NCBI GenBank assembly: GCA_030621865.1
Contig: JAUXGW010000003.1
Coordinates: 1 to 40,066, forward strand
Source of the DNA: Actinomycetes bacterium
GTDB taxonomy: Bacteria; Actinomycetota; Acidimicrobiia; Acidimicrobiales; Microtrichaceae
Length of the DNA: 40,066 bases
Direction: 5' to 3'
The position numbers and the translations under genes are program-made. A model generated the notes under the pieces. It saw nothing but the letters and a program-made list of their open reading frames with translations, searched no databases and was not told the origin of the DNA. Every line of letters begins with the position of its first letter. The first letter of the stretch is position 1. Positions 27,440 through 36,622 of this stretch are shown here, one piece after another.

Positions 27440-28989
27440 CAGCCGTTGGCTGTGCCGGCGACCGTGACCTCGGCAATTTCCACGCGGTGTCGGTCATCGG
27501 ATTCACCGAGGTCCGTGATCCAGATGAGGATCGATGAGGCGATCTGGCCGCCGAGGTCCACCACCGCGGTTTCCCTGACATCCACCAGTGTTGCTGCGGG
27601 CTCGAGGTCGGGATCCGGTTCCTGTCCCTCGGCCAGCAGATGGATCTCACCGGACCATCCGTTGGTTGAGCCCTCGATCGTCACTGTGTGGATCTGTGAC
27701 GGGCCAGTGAGATCGACGATCAGGCCCACGCCGTCCTTGGAGCCGAAGAAGTCCTGAGAGTCGTAGGACTCCGTTCGCCAGACAGTTGTGGTGTCGCCAT
27801 CAACAGCCGCTGCGCTCAGACCATCGTTCTCTCCGGGTTCACCTGACCCATCCGGATCGTAGGTTCGCACACCTGCGATTGTGGCGGCATCCGGTTCCGC
27901 GGCGGCGGGCACAGTCGTGCGATCAGTTGAAGAGGGTTCCGATGTTCGTTGGAGAAGCAAGTAGGCAACGACCACGGCCGTACCGATGAGCAGAATGAAC
28001 ATCGCCGGGACCAACCAGCTGCGTTCCGATCGGCCGAAACTCTCGGGTTCCAGCTCTTCGTCGTAGTACTCCTCCACCTCCACTTCCGCTGGATTTTCGA
28101 CCTCGGGGATTCCATCCCAGCTGAGGGCCGCACGGAAGTCGGCCGCGTCGGAGAACCGATCTACTGGATATCGACTGAGAGATCGCATCACTGCGTCAGC
28201 CAGCCAGGGAGGAATGTCCGAGCGGTACTGGCGGGGATCAGCGGGTTGTGTGTGCAGCCTGGACAGCGCAGTGGCCGCATCGGTGTCGCCGGAAAATGGC
28301 AACTGGCCGGTCAGGCATTCATAGAGGACCACACCCAGGGAGAAGAGGTCTGATCGCCCGTCGATCTGCTCGTTGGTCAGCTGCTCCGGTGAAAGGTAGG
28401 AAGCGGTTCCGAGCAGAGATCCTTCGCGGGTCAGCTCGGTGTTGTCCTCAGCTTTGGCAATCCCGAAATCCGCGATTTTCACTCGTCCGTCGGAGCAGAG
28501 CAGAACATTCGAAGGCTTCACATCCCGGTGCACGATCCCGGCCCGGTGCGCCGCCTCGAGAGCGTCCAGCAATCTGATTCCGATGCGATCCACACTCGGT
28601 ACATCGAGGCTTCCCCGCTCGTCGAGGACTTCTCGCAGCGTCTTCGCCTCGAGCAGTTCCATCACGATGGCTTCATTGGAGCCATCCGAGCAGGTGTCGT
28701 AGACGCCCACGATGTTCGGGTGGCTCAGGCGGGCTGCGGCGATCGCCTCCTGGCGGAACCGCAACACGAACGTCTCGTCGCCGGCGAGATGCGGGTGAAG
28801 GATCTTCACCGCCACATTACGTCCGAGCGTTTCGTCGGTGGCCTCCCAGACCTGGGCCATTCCGCCGCTTCCGAGAAGCCGATGAAGGACATAGCGGTTT
28901 GCCACCACCGTGCCGGCACCGAGCAGACCCAGTGGTCCGTCAATCTGAGTTTGTTCGGTCGAAGGGTCGAACCCCTTTGAATCAGACAC
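27439..28989 (-). CDS. membrane Ser/Thr protein kinase with extracytoplasmic discoidin (F5/8C)-like domain
   Basis: LLGSGGMAQVWEATDETLGRNVAVKI, GIVHRDVKPSNVLL, IADFGIAKAEDN, GTASYLSPEQL; TM WLVPAMFILLIGTAVVVAYLLL; C-terminal DGDTTTVWRTESYD...GVGLIVDLTGPSQIHTVTIEGSTNGWSGEIHLL. Confidence 0.88.
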   Translation of the reverse strand: MSDSKGFDPSTEQTQIDGPLGLLGAGTVVANRYVLHRLLGSGGMAQVWEATDETLGRNVAVKILHPHLAGDETFVLRFRQEAIAAARLSHPNIVGVYDTCSDGSNEAIVMELLEAKTLREVLDERGSLDVPSVDRIGIRLLDALEAAHRAGIVHRDVKPSNVLLCSDGRVKIADFGIAKAEDNTELTREGSLLGTASYLSPEQLTNEQIDGRSDLFSLGVVLYECLTGQLPFSGDTDAATALSRLHTQPADPRQYRSDIPPWLADAVMRSLSRYPVDRFSDAADFRAALSWDGIPEVENPAEVEVEEYYDEELEPESFGRSERSWLVPAMFILLIGTAVVVAYLLLQRTSEPSSTDRTTVPAAAEPDAATIAGVRTYDPDGSGEPGENDGLSAAAVDGDTTTVWRTESYDSQDFFGSKDGVGLIVDLTGPSQIHTVTIEGSTNGWSGEIHLLAEGQEPDPDLEPAATLVDVRETAVVDLGGQIASSILIWITDLGESDDRHRVEIAEVTVAGTANG

Positions 28990-29001
28990 CCGTCGCCAAC
29001 G

Positions 29002-31056
29002 CTACTCGGCGGTCTTTGAGCTCGGGTGCCCGGCAGCGGCCTGGGTCTTGGACCGACGATGGGTTCGCCACCACCACAGCAGCAGGAACGCCAACGAGAG
29101 GATCGACAGCGCTGCGCCCACACCGGATATGGACGACGATCGAACCGGAACAACTGCCTCCGGCAGTCGGATTGCCCCGTCAGGAGAAGAGAGTCGGATC
29201 CTCAGCAGGGAGGCGCCCGGAGCCCGGACCTCAATGGGGATGTTGATCAGACTCTCGCCCGGGGGCAGCACGATGTTCGACTCACTTCCCTCGGGAAACT
29301 CGAGACGGGGGGAGCGCACCGACATCCGCAGCGTCACCGGTAGGTCGAGGCCGTTGGTGAGTCTGAGAGGGATGGTGCCCGAACTGGAGGTGAGAACGAT
29401 GGTGCGTTCCTCCGGGCCGGTTATCTGGGCAACCTTGGCATCGATCGAGTCGGATACTCCAGACCACAGCGACTCTCTCTGGGACTCGTCCGCGGACAGC
29501 GCCGGTGCCTGGCTGTTGATGAGATCCCATTCCATCGTGTCTTGATTGTCGTCGGTTGTCATGGAGCGATATCCGTCGATTTGTGCACGTACTGCGTTGG
29601 TTCGGCCAACCACGCTGGTGAGATCGCCGGTTTCACGATCAACGAGTCCGGCCGTCATCGGAACACCGCGATTGTTTGCCGCGGCCTCCGGGGTTGCCGC
29701 TCGCAACGGCCCGGACTCCGTCAGAGGCTCCATGAGGGCCCGCAGGGTGTCGGGTTCGGTGTTCGGTGGAAGGATGATAGTGGCGGTAGAACCCGGGAAG
29801 GCGTCGTCGGGATCCAGAATCGCTTCGAACCACGAACCCATCATGGCGGTGGTGCTGCGGTGAGCCTTCAGGGCCGGGTCGCTTTCGGTTTCGCTGAGTT
29901 GTCGAATGAGCGCGGGGTCATACGCGGTCACCGTCATGGTGGGTTCACCCTCCACTGCGAAGGCCCGGACAGATTCGAGTCCGGTCCCGTCGGTGGACTG
30001 GGGGATGAAAGCACCCGGGGACATCACCAGGTGTTTGATGCCCATGGTTGCCAGTGCGTGGGCTGCTTCGGTGTCCACGGTGTCATCCAGGAGCCAGAGT
30101 TCCCTGTTGAGGTTTCCTGTCCCGGACAGGAAATCATCCCCTGCGAGTATCTGTCGTGGCAGTTCCGACCTGCCTGTGGCAGTCAGGCCGGCCGCATCCA
30201 CGCGCACGTAACTCTGACGGCCCAGGATCCACGCCGCGTCGGCAACCTCTTTGACAAACGCGGGATCCTCGGGGTCGGTGGATCGGGTCAGGCCGAGCAC
30301 CGTGTTGGGCCTCGCATTCAGTGTCACCGGGAGATCGGTGCTCTCATTGAGAAGTGACTGGACAGACGCAATCGAGGCGCGTTCCTCGGCGTCCAGTTCC
30401 AGGTCACCCTGGGCGCTCAGTGTGGGGGTCGAGTCGATACCAACGATCACCTGAACCGCGGTGTAGGCGGACAGACCGTCTCGTCCGACCGGCTCGGTAT
30501 CGGGAAGTCGGTTCAGGTAGACCGTTTCGGACCACAGGGTACTGCCGTCAACCGTCTCGATTTTCAACGAAACGGGATGAATCCCCTGCGTGGGGACAAG
30601 CAGTCGGTCGGGATCGCCCGACCTGCTTCGAATGGGGATTTCCAGTTCCAGGCCATCGGCTGGATTACCGAGTAGCAAAGCCGGAAACTTCTCGGGTCCG
30701 TGGAGATTGCCACCTGGAGATCCTCCGCTTTCCAGGTCCTCGAGTTGCTCGCGCAGTGTGGACTCATCCTCGGTTCGCAACCTCTGGTGGATCACGTAGG
30801 TGAATCGAGCGTCGAGCGGAATCTCGGTGCTGGGTTCCAGTCTCACCACGAATTCGCCGTCAGCCGCCACCCAGGGGCTGACCATCTCCACTGCGATGGA
30901 AGAGGCTGGTTCCTGGGCGTGACCGGTCGCACCGAAAATGATGCTGCAAATGATGCTGCCGAGAAGGATCGCCAAAACCACAGCCGGCTGCAGCGGTATC
31001 CGACGTTGTCGGCCCGGTTCACCACTCGGAAAGCGGCGTGAGAGTGAATCAGTCAC
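29002..31056 (-). CDS. DUF6049-like secreted/membrane-anchored protein (Rv3909-like)
   Basis: Signal peptide, large extracytoplasmic region, C-terminal TM ISGVGAALSILSLAFLLLWWW plus basic tail; syntenic with Rv3909. Confidence 0.65.
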   Translation of the reverse strand: MTDSLSRRFPSGEPGRQRRIPLQPAVVLAILLGSIICSIIFGATGHAQEPASSIAVEMVSPWVAADGEFVVRLEPSTEIPLDARFTYVIHQRLRTEDESTLREQLEDLESGGSPGGNLHGPEKFPALLLGNPADGLELEIPIRSRSGDPDRLLVPTQGIHPVSLKIETVDGSTLWSETVYLNRLPDTEPVGRDGLSAYTAVQVIVGIDSTPTLSAQGDLELDAEERASIASVQSLLNESTDLPVTLNARPNTVLGLTRSTDPEDPAFVKEVADAAWILGRQSYVRVDAAGLTATGRSELPRQILAGDDFLSGTGNLNRELWLLDDTVDTEAAHALATMGIKHLVMSPGAFIPQSTDGTGLESVRAFAVEGEPTMTVTAYDPALIRQLSETESDPALKAHRSTTAMMGSWFEAILDPDDAFPGSTATIILPPNTEPDTLRALMEPLTESGPLRAATPEAAANNRGVPMTAGLVDRETGDLTSVVGRTNAVRAQIDGYRSMTTDDNQDTMEWDLINSQAPALSADESQRESLWSGVSDSIDAKVAQITGPEERTIVLTSSSGTIPLRLTNGLDLPVTLRMSVRSPRLEFPEGSESNIVLPPGESLINIPIEVRAPGASLLRIRLSSPDGAIRLPEAVVPVRSSSISGVGAALSILSLAFLLLWWWRTHRRSKTQAAAGHPSSKTAE

Positions 31057-31780
31057 CGGACCAGAACAACACGACTAGGTCATTTGGTGTTGTCACGAAT
31101 CCGAGTTTTTCATAGAGCCTTGTGGCGGCAACATTCGACACCTGCGTGTTCACGAACACTTCTCGGGCGTGTCGTCGCCCACACCAGCGAAGCGCGTCCA
31201 CCACAAGCAGTGATGCGACACCTCGACGTTGAAGGTCGGGATCGGTCGCAAGCCTCTGAATGAAACCCTGTTGACCGCCGCGACCGGTCACGGCGTATCC
31301 AATCACCCTCTTTTGGTCCAGGATCACCCGAAAACGTCGAGATGGTGTGGCTGCTTCGGCATCCGCCAGGCCACCGGCATCGAGGCGCCAGAATGGCTCG
31401 AAGGCACGCGAGTCAATGTCCAGACATTCGGGCTTGTCTGATTTCCTTGCGCGTTTGCATGTGTAGTCACTGGCCCGATCGCCACCCTTCAGTTGATCCA
31501 GATCCGTCAGATCGTGCCGCATCACCCGCAGGCGATCGCGTTCGGTGAATCCGAGGGACCGGTAAGCGCTTCCTTCAGCGGTGTCCATCGCAGAGGTCAA
31601 TGCTGACCGGTATCCCAGATCCCGAATTCGACTCAGGCATTCGGCGATCTCAGCCGTATCCGGAACCCCGCCACCGGGAGCCATGGCCACATGGGCGATG
31701 GAACTGTCGGAATGCCATGGTCTGATCCGGAAGTGAAGTCTTCCGATGTTGATCGTTTCGGTTGTGGTCATCACCGGCAC
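31049..31780 (-). CDS. GNAT family N-acetyltransferase
   Basis: IQRLATDPDLQRRGVASLLVVDALRWCGRRHAREVFVNTQVSNVAATRLYEKLGFV. Confidence 0.88.
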   Translation of the reverse strand: MPVMTTTETINIGRLHFRIRPWHSDSSIAHVAMAPGGGVPDTAEIAECLSRIRDLGYRSALTSAMDTAEGSAYRSLGFTERDRLRVMRHDLTDLDQLKGGDRASDYTCKRARKSDKPECLDIDSRAFEPFWRLDAGGLADAEAATPSRRFRVILDQKRVIGYAVTGRGGQQGFIQRLATDPDLQRRGVASLLVVDALRWCGRRHAREVFVNTQVSNVAATRLYEKLGFVTTPNDLVVLFWSGD

Positions 31781-31873
31781 GGACTCCCGTTGTGCACCAG
31801 CGACGCCGGCGACTCACGGACAACTCTAATGACAGCGGAATCCCGGAGTCGGAACGGACATAAGCTTGTTTTG

Positions 31874-32884
31874 ATGACGGTTCTGTTCAACGCCGATTCC
31901 GTGTTCAAGGAACACCGAACCGGTGAAGGCCACCCTGAAAGGCCGAGCCGGATCGACGCGGTGCGGGAAGGGATCGAACGTCATCATCTTCACGAGATGT
32001 TGGCACCTCTGGACCTGCGCTCGGCAACCGACTCCGAACTGTTGACCGTCCATGCACCAGCCCATCTGGAACGTCTTGGACTGCTGGCCGCCGAAGGTGG
32101 AGGCCTGATCGACCTCGACACTTCCATGAGCGAACGCTCCGAGGAGTTGGCCCGCTTGGGATCTGGAACGTTGTTGAACGCCGTCGACCGACTTGGTTCC
32201 GGGGACTTCGGTGGCGCGTTCGTGGCGGTCAGACCGCCCGGACATCATGCAACGTCGGCCACCGCCATGGGATTCTGTTTGTACAATCACGTGGCCGTTG
32301 CTGCGGCTCATCTCAAGGCTCTGGGCAACAAGGTGGCAATCGTGGACATTGACGCGCACCATGGAAACGGGACTCAGGACATTTTCTTCGGGGATCCCGA
32401 TGTCTTGTACGTGTCCTGGCACCAGAATCCCATGTATCCCTTCACGGGATTTGCCGAGGATGTCGGTAGCGGCGCCGGCCTGGGCACCACCATCAATCTC
32501 CCGCTTCCGCCCGGGGCCACCGGCGAGCACTACCGCAGCAGCATTGAGTCCGTGGTCGCACCCGCCATCGAGCAACATGGGGCGGACTGGCTGATCATCT
32601 CGGCGGGTTTTGACGCGCACCATGCGGATCCGCTCTGCGACCTCGACCTGACCTCGGGAGACATCGCCGACGTGGTGACGGACCTCGTGCAACTGGTGCC
32701 GCGCGGCCATGTGGTGGCTGTGATGGAAGGTGGTTACGACCTGGATGCCATCAGGGACAGTTCGGCTGCCACGATTGCCGCACTCGGTGGTGAAACGCTG
32801 CATCCGGAACGGCCGAGCGCGGGCGGCCCGGGATCCACGTCACTCGAAGAAGCGCAAGAAACCCGCAAGCGCAGTCTGGGCTGA
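31874..32884 (+). CDS. histone deacetylase / AcuC-like family deacetylase
   Basis: EGHPERPSRIDAV, VRPPGHHATSATAMGFCLYNHVAVAA, VAIVDIDAHHGNGTQDIFFGDPDVLYVSWHQNPMYPFTG, ISAGFDAHHADPL, MEGGYDL. Confidence 0.93.
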   Translation: MTVLFNADSVFKEHRTGEGHPERPSRIDAVREGIERHHLHEMLAPLDLRSATDSELLTVHAPAHLERLGLLAAEGGGLIDLDTSMSERSEELARLGSGTLLNAVDRLGSGDFGGAFVAVRPPGHHATSATAMGFCLYNHVAVAAAHLKALGNKVAIVDIDAHHGNGTQDIFFGDPDVLYVSWHQNPMYPFTGFAEDVGSGAGLGTTINLPLPPGATGEHYRSSIESVVAPAIEQHGADWLIISAGFDAHHADPLCDLDLTSGDIADVVTDLVQLVPRGHVVAVMEGGYDLDAIRDSSAATIAALGGETLHPERPSAGGPGSTSLEEAQETRKRSLG

Positions 32885-32936
32885 GTGTGCGGCCCGGACT
32901 CGCAAGTACCGGGTCACTCACAAGTATCGTGGCACA

Positions 32937-34394
32937 GTGATTCCCGACCGTGCCCGCCCTATGTTCGATCTGCTCGCGCCCGTGGCGCAGGCCTTCGTCG
33001 ATGATGGTCACCGGCTGTACATGGTCGGGGGAGTGGTGCGCGATCTGTTGGTGCCGGCGGAATCGGTTCCAGGCCAGACTGAGGTCCGTTCCGGCGACGT
33101 CACCGACTCCGACATCGGACACAACGATCTGGACCTCACAACCGATGCCTCTCCGGCCGAGACGAGGAAGCTCCTGGAACCCTTTGCTTCGGCACTGTGG
33201 ACCCAGGGCGAGCGGTTCGGGACCATAGGCGCGCTCGTCGATGGTCAGCCGGTGGAGATAACGACACATCGCACCGAGGTCTATGACGGCGAAAGCCGCA
33301 AACCCAGGGTGGACTTCAGTGGAACCGACCTGACCACCGATCTTTCCCGCCGTGATTTCACGATCAACGCGATGGCGATCGAATTGGGTGGCGCCAAACC
33401 CCAACTCATGGATCCTTTCGACGGAGTGGCCGACCTGATGGGGCGCCGGCTTCGCACTCCGTTGGATCCTGAGGTGTCTTTCACCGACGATCCATTGCGA
33501 ATGATGCGCGCGGCCCGCTTCATTGCGCGCTTCGAACTGACTCCCGACCCCGGCCTGGTCGAGGCGGTGGCGGTTGGACGTGAACGACTCGGTATCGTTT
33601 CCGCGGAACGGATCCGGGACGAACTCTGCAAGCTGGTCGTGGTTGAGGATCCAGGACCCGGACTCTGGTTCCTGTACGACACGGGTCTCGCTGACGTCTT
33701 CTTTCCGGAGCTCTCGAAGATGAGGCTCGAGCAGGATCCGATTCACCGTCACAAGGATGTGCTCAGCCACACGATTGCGGTGGTTGCACAGGCCCCAACG
33801 GATCAATTGGTTCGTTTGTCCGCACTGTTCCACGACATCGGAAAACCCCGCACCCGCGACATCGGCAACAAGGGTGTGTCGTTTCATCATCATGAGGTGG
33901 TCGGGGCGCGCATGACCCGCAAACGGATGCGGGCACTCAAGTTCAGCAACGAGATGGTCGACGACGTGAGCCAGCTTGTTTTCCTGCACTTGCGAATGCA
34001 CACGTATCAGCTCGGTTGGACCGACTCGGCCGTTCGCCGGTTCGTGCGCGACGCCGGAGATCTTCTTCCGGAACTGCTTGCCCTCACACGGTCCGATTGC
34101 ACTACCCGCAACAAGAAGAAGGCGTTGGCACTGGGGCGCCGCATTGATGAACTAGAGGAACGGATCGGGATACTCCAGACCCAGGAGGAACTGGCGTCAA
34201 TCAGGCCGGATCTCGATGGGAACCAGGTGATGACCCATCTGGCGATACCGGGTGGACGGGTGATTGGGGAAGCTCTGGATCACCTTCTGGAGTTGCGCCT
34301 GGATCGCGGCCCACTGTCGGAAGAGACGGCATATGCCGAACTGGATGTGTGGTGGGCGCTCCGTCAGGGGCAGAGCAGCGACGCTGGCGAGTAA
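32937..34394 (+). CDS. CCA tRNA nucleotidyltransferase
   Basis: GHRLYMVGGVVRDLLV, DLDLTTDASP, RRDFTINAMAIEL, DPLRMMRAARFIARFELTPD; HD domain LSALFHDIGKPRTR; start GTG 32937 or ATG 32961. Confidence 0.92.
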   Translation: MIPDRARPMFDLLAPVAQAFVDDGHRLYMVGGVVRDLLVPAESVPGQTEVRSGDVTDSDIGHNDLDLTTDASPAETRKLLEPFASALWTQGERFGTIGALVDGQPVEITTHRTEVYDGESRKPRVDFSGTDLTTDLSRRDFTINAMAIELGGAKPQLMDPFDGVADLMGRRLRTPLDPEVSFTDDPLRMMRAARFIARFELTPDPGLVEAVAVGRERLGIVSAERIRDELCKLVVVEDPGPGLWFLYDTGLADVFFPELSKMRLEQDPIHRHKDVLSHTIAVVAQAPTDQLVRLSALFHDIGKPRTRDIGNKGVSFHHHEVVGARMTRKRMRALKFSNEMVDDVSQLVFLHLRMHTYQLGWTDSAVRRFVRDAGDLLPELLALTRSDCTTRNKKKALALGRRIDELEERIGILQTQEELASIRPDLDGNQVMTHLAIPGGRVIGEALDHLLELRLDRGPLSEETAYAELDVWWALRQGQSSDAGE

Positions 34395-34450
34395 CGTACG
34401 TCTGGCAGGCGTGCGGCGATTGCGGGGCGGTTGCAGACAACCGATCTGAG

Positions 34451-34493
34451 CAAGCGCCGATTGCGCAAGCCGATTTGTACAAGCCGATTTCTA
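34451..34493. repeat. tandem 14-15-bp repeats in 5' leader of USP gene
   Basis: CAAGCGCCGATTGCG CAAGCCGATTTGTA CAAGCCGATTTCTA immediately before CAAGCAAGGAGAG. Confidence 0.85.
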
Positions 34494-34511
34494 CAAGCAA
34501 GGAGAGAGCTG

Positions 34512-34964
34512 ATGAGAGGCATCGTTGTCGGAGTCGACGGCTCAGAAAATTCGTTGGACGCCCTTCGGTGGGCAGCTTTCGAAGCGCGGCTGCGCGATCA
34601 AGTGCTCCATGTGGTTGGCACATTCACCACACCGATCATGAGCACGGGCTACGAAGTTGCCGTGCCTGACTCATCAGATCTCGAGTCGGCTTCCGAGACG
34701 ATGCTGCGGGCCGCGGTTGACACTGTGCGCATGGATGGCGATCTGGAGGGTGTGGAAGTCACCACCGAGGTGATCGAAGGTCACGCCGGTGAACGGCTGA
34801 TCGCCCTTTCCAAGGAGGCCGCACTACTGGTGGTCGGCTCGCGCGGCCACGGTGGGTTCATGGGTCTGCTTCTGGGTTCGGTGACCACCTACGTGGTCAA
34901 TCACTCTGTTTGCCCCGTAGTGGTCGTTCGTCCGAAGACTGAGGAAGATTCGGCGGACGACTGA
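34512..34964 (+). CDS. universal stress protein (UspA family)
   Basis: IVVGVDGSENSLDALRWAAFEA; LLVVGSRGHGGFMGLLLGSVTTYVVNHSVCPVVVVR. Confidence 0.95.
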   Translation: MRGIVVGVDGSENSLDALRWAAFEARLRDQVLHVVGTFTTPIMSTGYEVAVPDSSDLESASETMLRAAVDTVRMDGDLEGVEVTTEVIEGHAGERLIALSKEAALLVVGSRGHGGFMGLLLGSVTTYVVNHSVCPVVVVRPKTEEDSADD

Positions 34965-35084
34965 TCGCCCGCCCGAGGACATGCGCGGGCAGGGAGCGGC
35001 CTGTTCGGGTTGCGCGTTCACATTGCCGGCTTGCCGTTGAGACGGGCCTGCTCGGTCATTGGGCGCCTCACCTGTCGGTTCGGC

Positions 35085-35897
35085 TCAAACACCGACCTTG
35101 CGTCCCCGGATGATCACCGATGGGGGAGACCACTCGTGAAGTTTGTCCACATGGAGTGAGCTGCTGTCCGCTGACGGCCGCGGCTCCAGCAAGGTGTCCA
35201 CTCGGAAGTTGGACCGCACCAAGGCTGTGAACACGTCTGCGATCTGATGAACGTGGGTGGCGCCCTCGTCGCCGGCAACACGCCAGGCGATCGGTTGCTC
35301 ACTCCAGTGGGGGCGCCACATCCATGGACTGTTCTGCTCCTCTTCCTCCCATTCCAGCATGGTTGTGGTCGGATGGGGGAGGGCGATCACCAGTGGAGCA
35401 TCAGTGGACAGGACACGGTGAATCTGGCGGAACACCCGGGGAAGATCCTGAACTTGCGAGAGTGAGTAGATCGCCAGAGCCGCGTCGATGGAATCGGCTC
35501 GTACATAGGCGAGATCCGCAAGGTCGCTGTGATGGAACTCCACATGAACCTCGGCCACCTCTGCGGTAGCACGCGCCCTGGCGAGTCGAGTGGTGCTCGG
35601 TTCCACCGCAATGACGCGGGCTCCGCCGCGGGCCATCGCCACCGCTGCTCCACCTGATCCGCATCCGAGGTCGAGAATTCGCGATCCCTCCAGCGGGCCG
35701 ATGAGCCTGCTGAGCGAATCGTTGTCGAGTCCGGGGCCGAACCGAATGGCGGGAGTTCCCCTTTCGTCGCCGTGGGGGAAGCTGAGGGTGGGCAGTGGGT
35801 CAGGCAATTCGTCGGGGGCAACTGCACGGGGTGCAGCGCCCAGATTTCCGGCGGATGGATGGCGGCGAGGTGGGTTCGCGGCTTGAGGGTCAACCAT
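35085..35897 (-). CDS. class I SAM-dependent methyltransferase
   Basis: SRILDLGCGSGGAAVAMARGGARVIAVEPS; FHHSDLADLAYVRADSIDAALAIYSLSQVQDLPRVFRQIHRVLS; start assigned at internal Met. Confidence 0.85.
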   Translation of the reverse strand: MVDPQAANPPRRHPSAGNLGAAPRAVAPDELPDPLPTLSFPHGDERGTPAIRFGPGLDNDSLSRLIGPLEGSRILDLGCGSGGAAVAMARGGARVIAVEPSTTRLARARATAEVAEVHVEFHHSDLADLAYVRADSIDAALAIYSLSQVQDLPRVFRQIHRVLSTDAPLVIALPHPTTTMLEWEEEEQNSPWMWRPHWSEQPIAWRVAGDEGATHVHQIADVFTALVRSNFRVDTLLEPRPSADSSSLHVDKLHEWSPPSVIIRGRKVGV

Positions 35898-35969
35898 CTG
35901 CAGAGTCTGACCGAACGAGCCGACCCAACCGCGGACCCGTACGGAGCCGTCCACCGTTATCCTGTTCGG

Positions 35970-36380
35970 ATGCCGTTCCTGCAGCCGGAAGCCCCGGGCC
36001 GTTCCGGGGATGCCCCGGGCAGCATCGACTACCGGTTCGCGCGGCGACAGCTGCTGCACCGATACCGCTCGGGGGAACTCACCAGAGGGGATGTCTGCGA
36101 TGCACAATCGGAGCTGATGCGTATCGCCGTGAATCATTCGCGCAAGGCCACGTCGCCTTGCCCGATCTGTGGACAACGGGAGCTGAGGATCGTGCGGTTC
36201 GTGTTTGGTTCGAAGCTTCCCGCAGGTGGGCGGGTGGTGGAGAACAATACCCACTTGCTGAAACTCAGCGAGAAGTACGGCGGTTCCAGTGGGGCGCGGA
36301 CCTACTCAGTGGAGATCTGTCTGGCGTGCAGGTGGAATCACCTGCTCGACATAGTGCCGATGGCTGCAAGGTCGCGATAG
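35970..36380 (+). CDS. DUF5318 family protein
   Basis: IDYRFARRQLLHRYRSGELTRGDVCDAQSELMRIAVNHSRKATSPCPICGQRELRIVRFVFG...YSVEICLACRWNHLL; upstream of class A PBP as in mycobacteria. Confidence 0.82.
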   Translation: MPFLQPEAPGRSGDAPGSIDYRFARRQLLHRYRSGELTRGDVCDAQSELMRIAVNHSRKATSPCPICGQRELRIVRFVFGSKLPAGGRVVENNTHLLKLSEKYGGSSGARTYSVEICLACRWNHLLDIVPMAARSR

Positions 36381-36406
36381 TTCCGATGGCACGGGGTCGG
36401 GTGCCT

Positions 36407-36479
36407 GAGCAGAGCCTGAGGAGCCGCGTGAGCAGATCTGAATGTGCAGAGTCTGTAGAAGCCGTGAGCAGGCTGCGAA
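36407..36479. repeat. imperfect 37-bp tandem duplication between DUF5318 and PBP genes
   Basis: GAGCAGAGCCTGAGGAGCCGCGTGAGCAGATCTGAAT / GTGCAGAGTCTGTAGAAGCCG-TGAGCAGGCTGCGAA. Confidence 0.75.
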
Positions 36480-36622
36480 CGAGCCGGGTACCAAGGACCT
36501 GACCTGAGAATCCTGCGGGGTTTGGGTACAGATTCCCAGCTGGGTGGCTGGGACGCGGGTGCTTCACGGGGCAAACTTGTGTGCAGGGATGCGCCCAATG
36601 GTGTGCGCGCCCATCAATCATC

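Noticed and set aside
32751-34001. 416-aa minus-strand ORF antisense to the CCA-adding enzyme
   Set aside because: His/Arg-rich shadow frame with no domain; the plus strand encodes a clear nucleotidyltransferase.
36168-36180. TGTGGACAA DnaA-box-like sequence in DUF5318 gene (and TTGTCCACA near 35137)
   Set aside because: Isolated coding-sequence matches, likely chance in this composition.
36490-36622. Possible c-di-AMP (ydaO-type) riboswitch before the PBP gene
   Set aside because: GC-rich leader but the conserved ydaO motifs could not be matched by eye.
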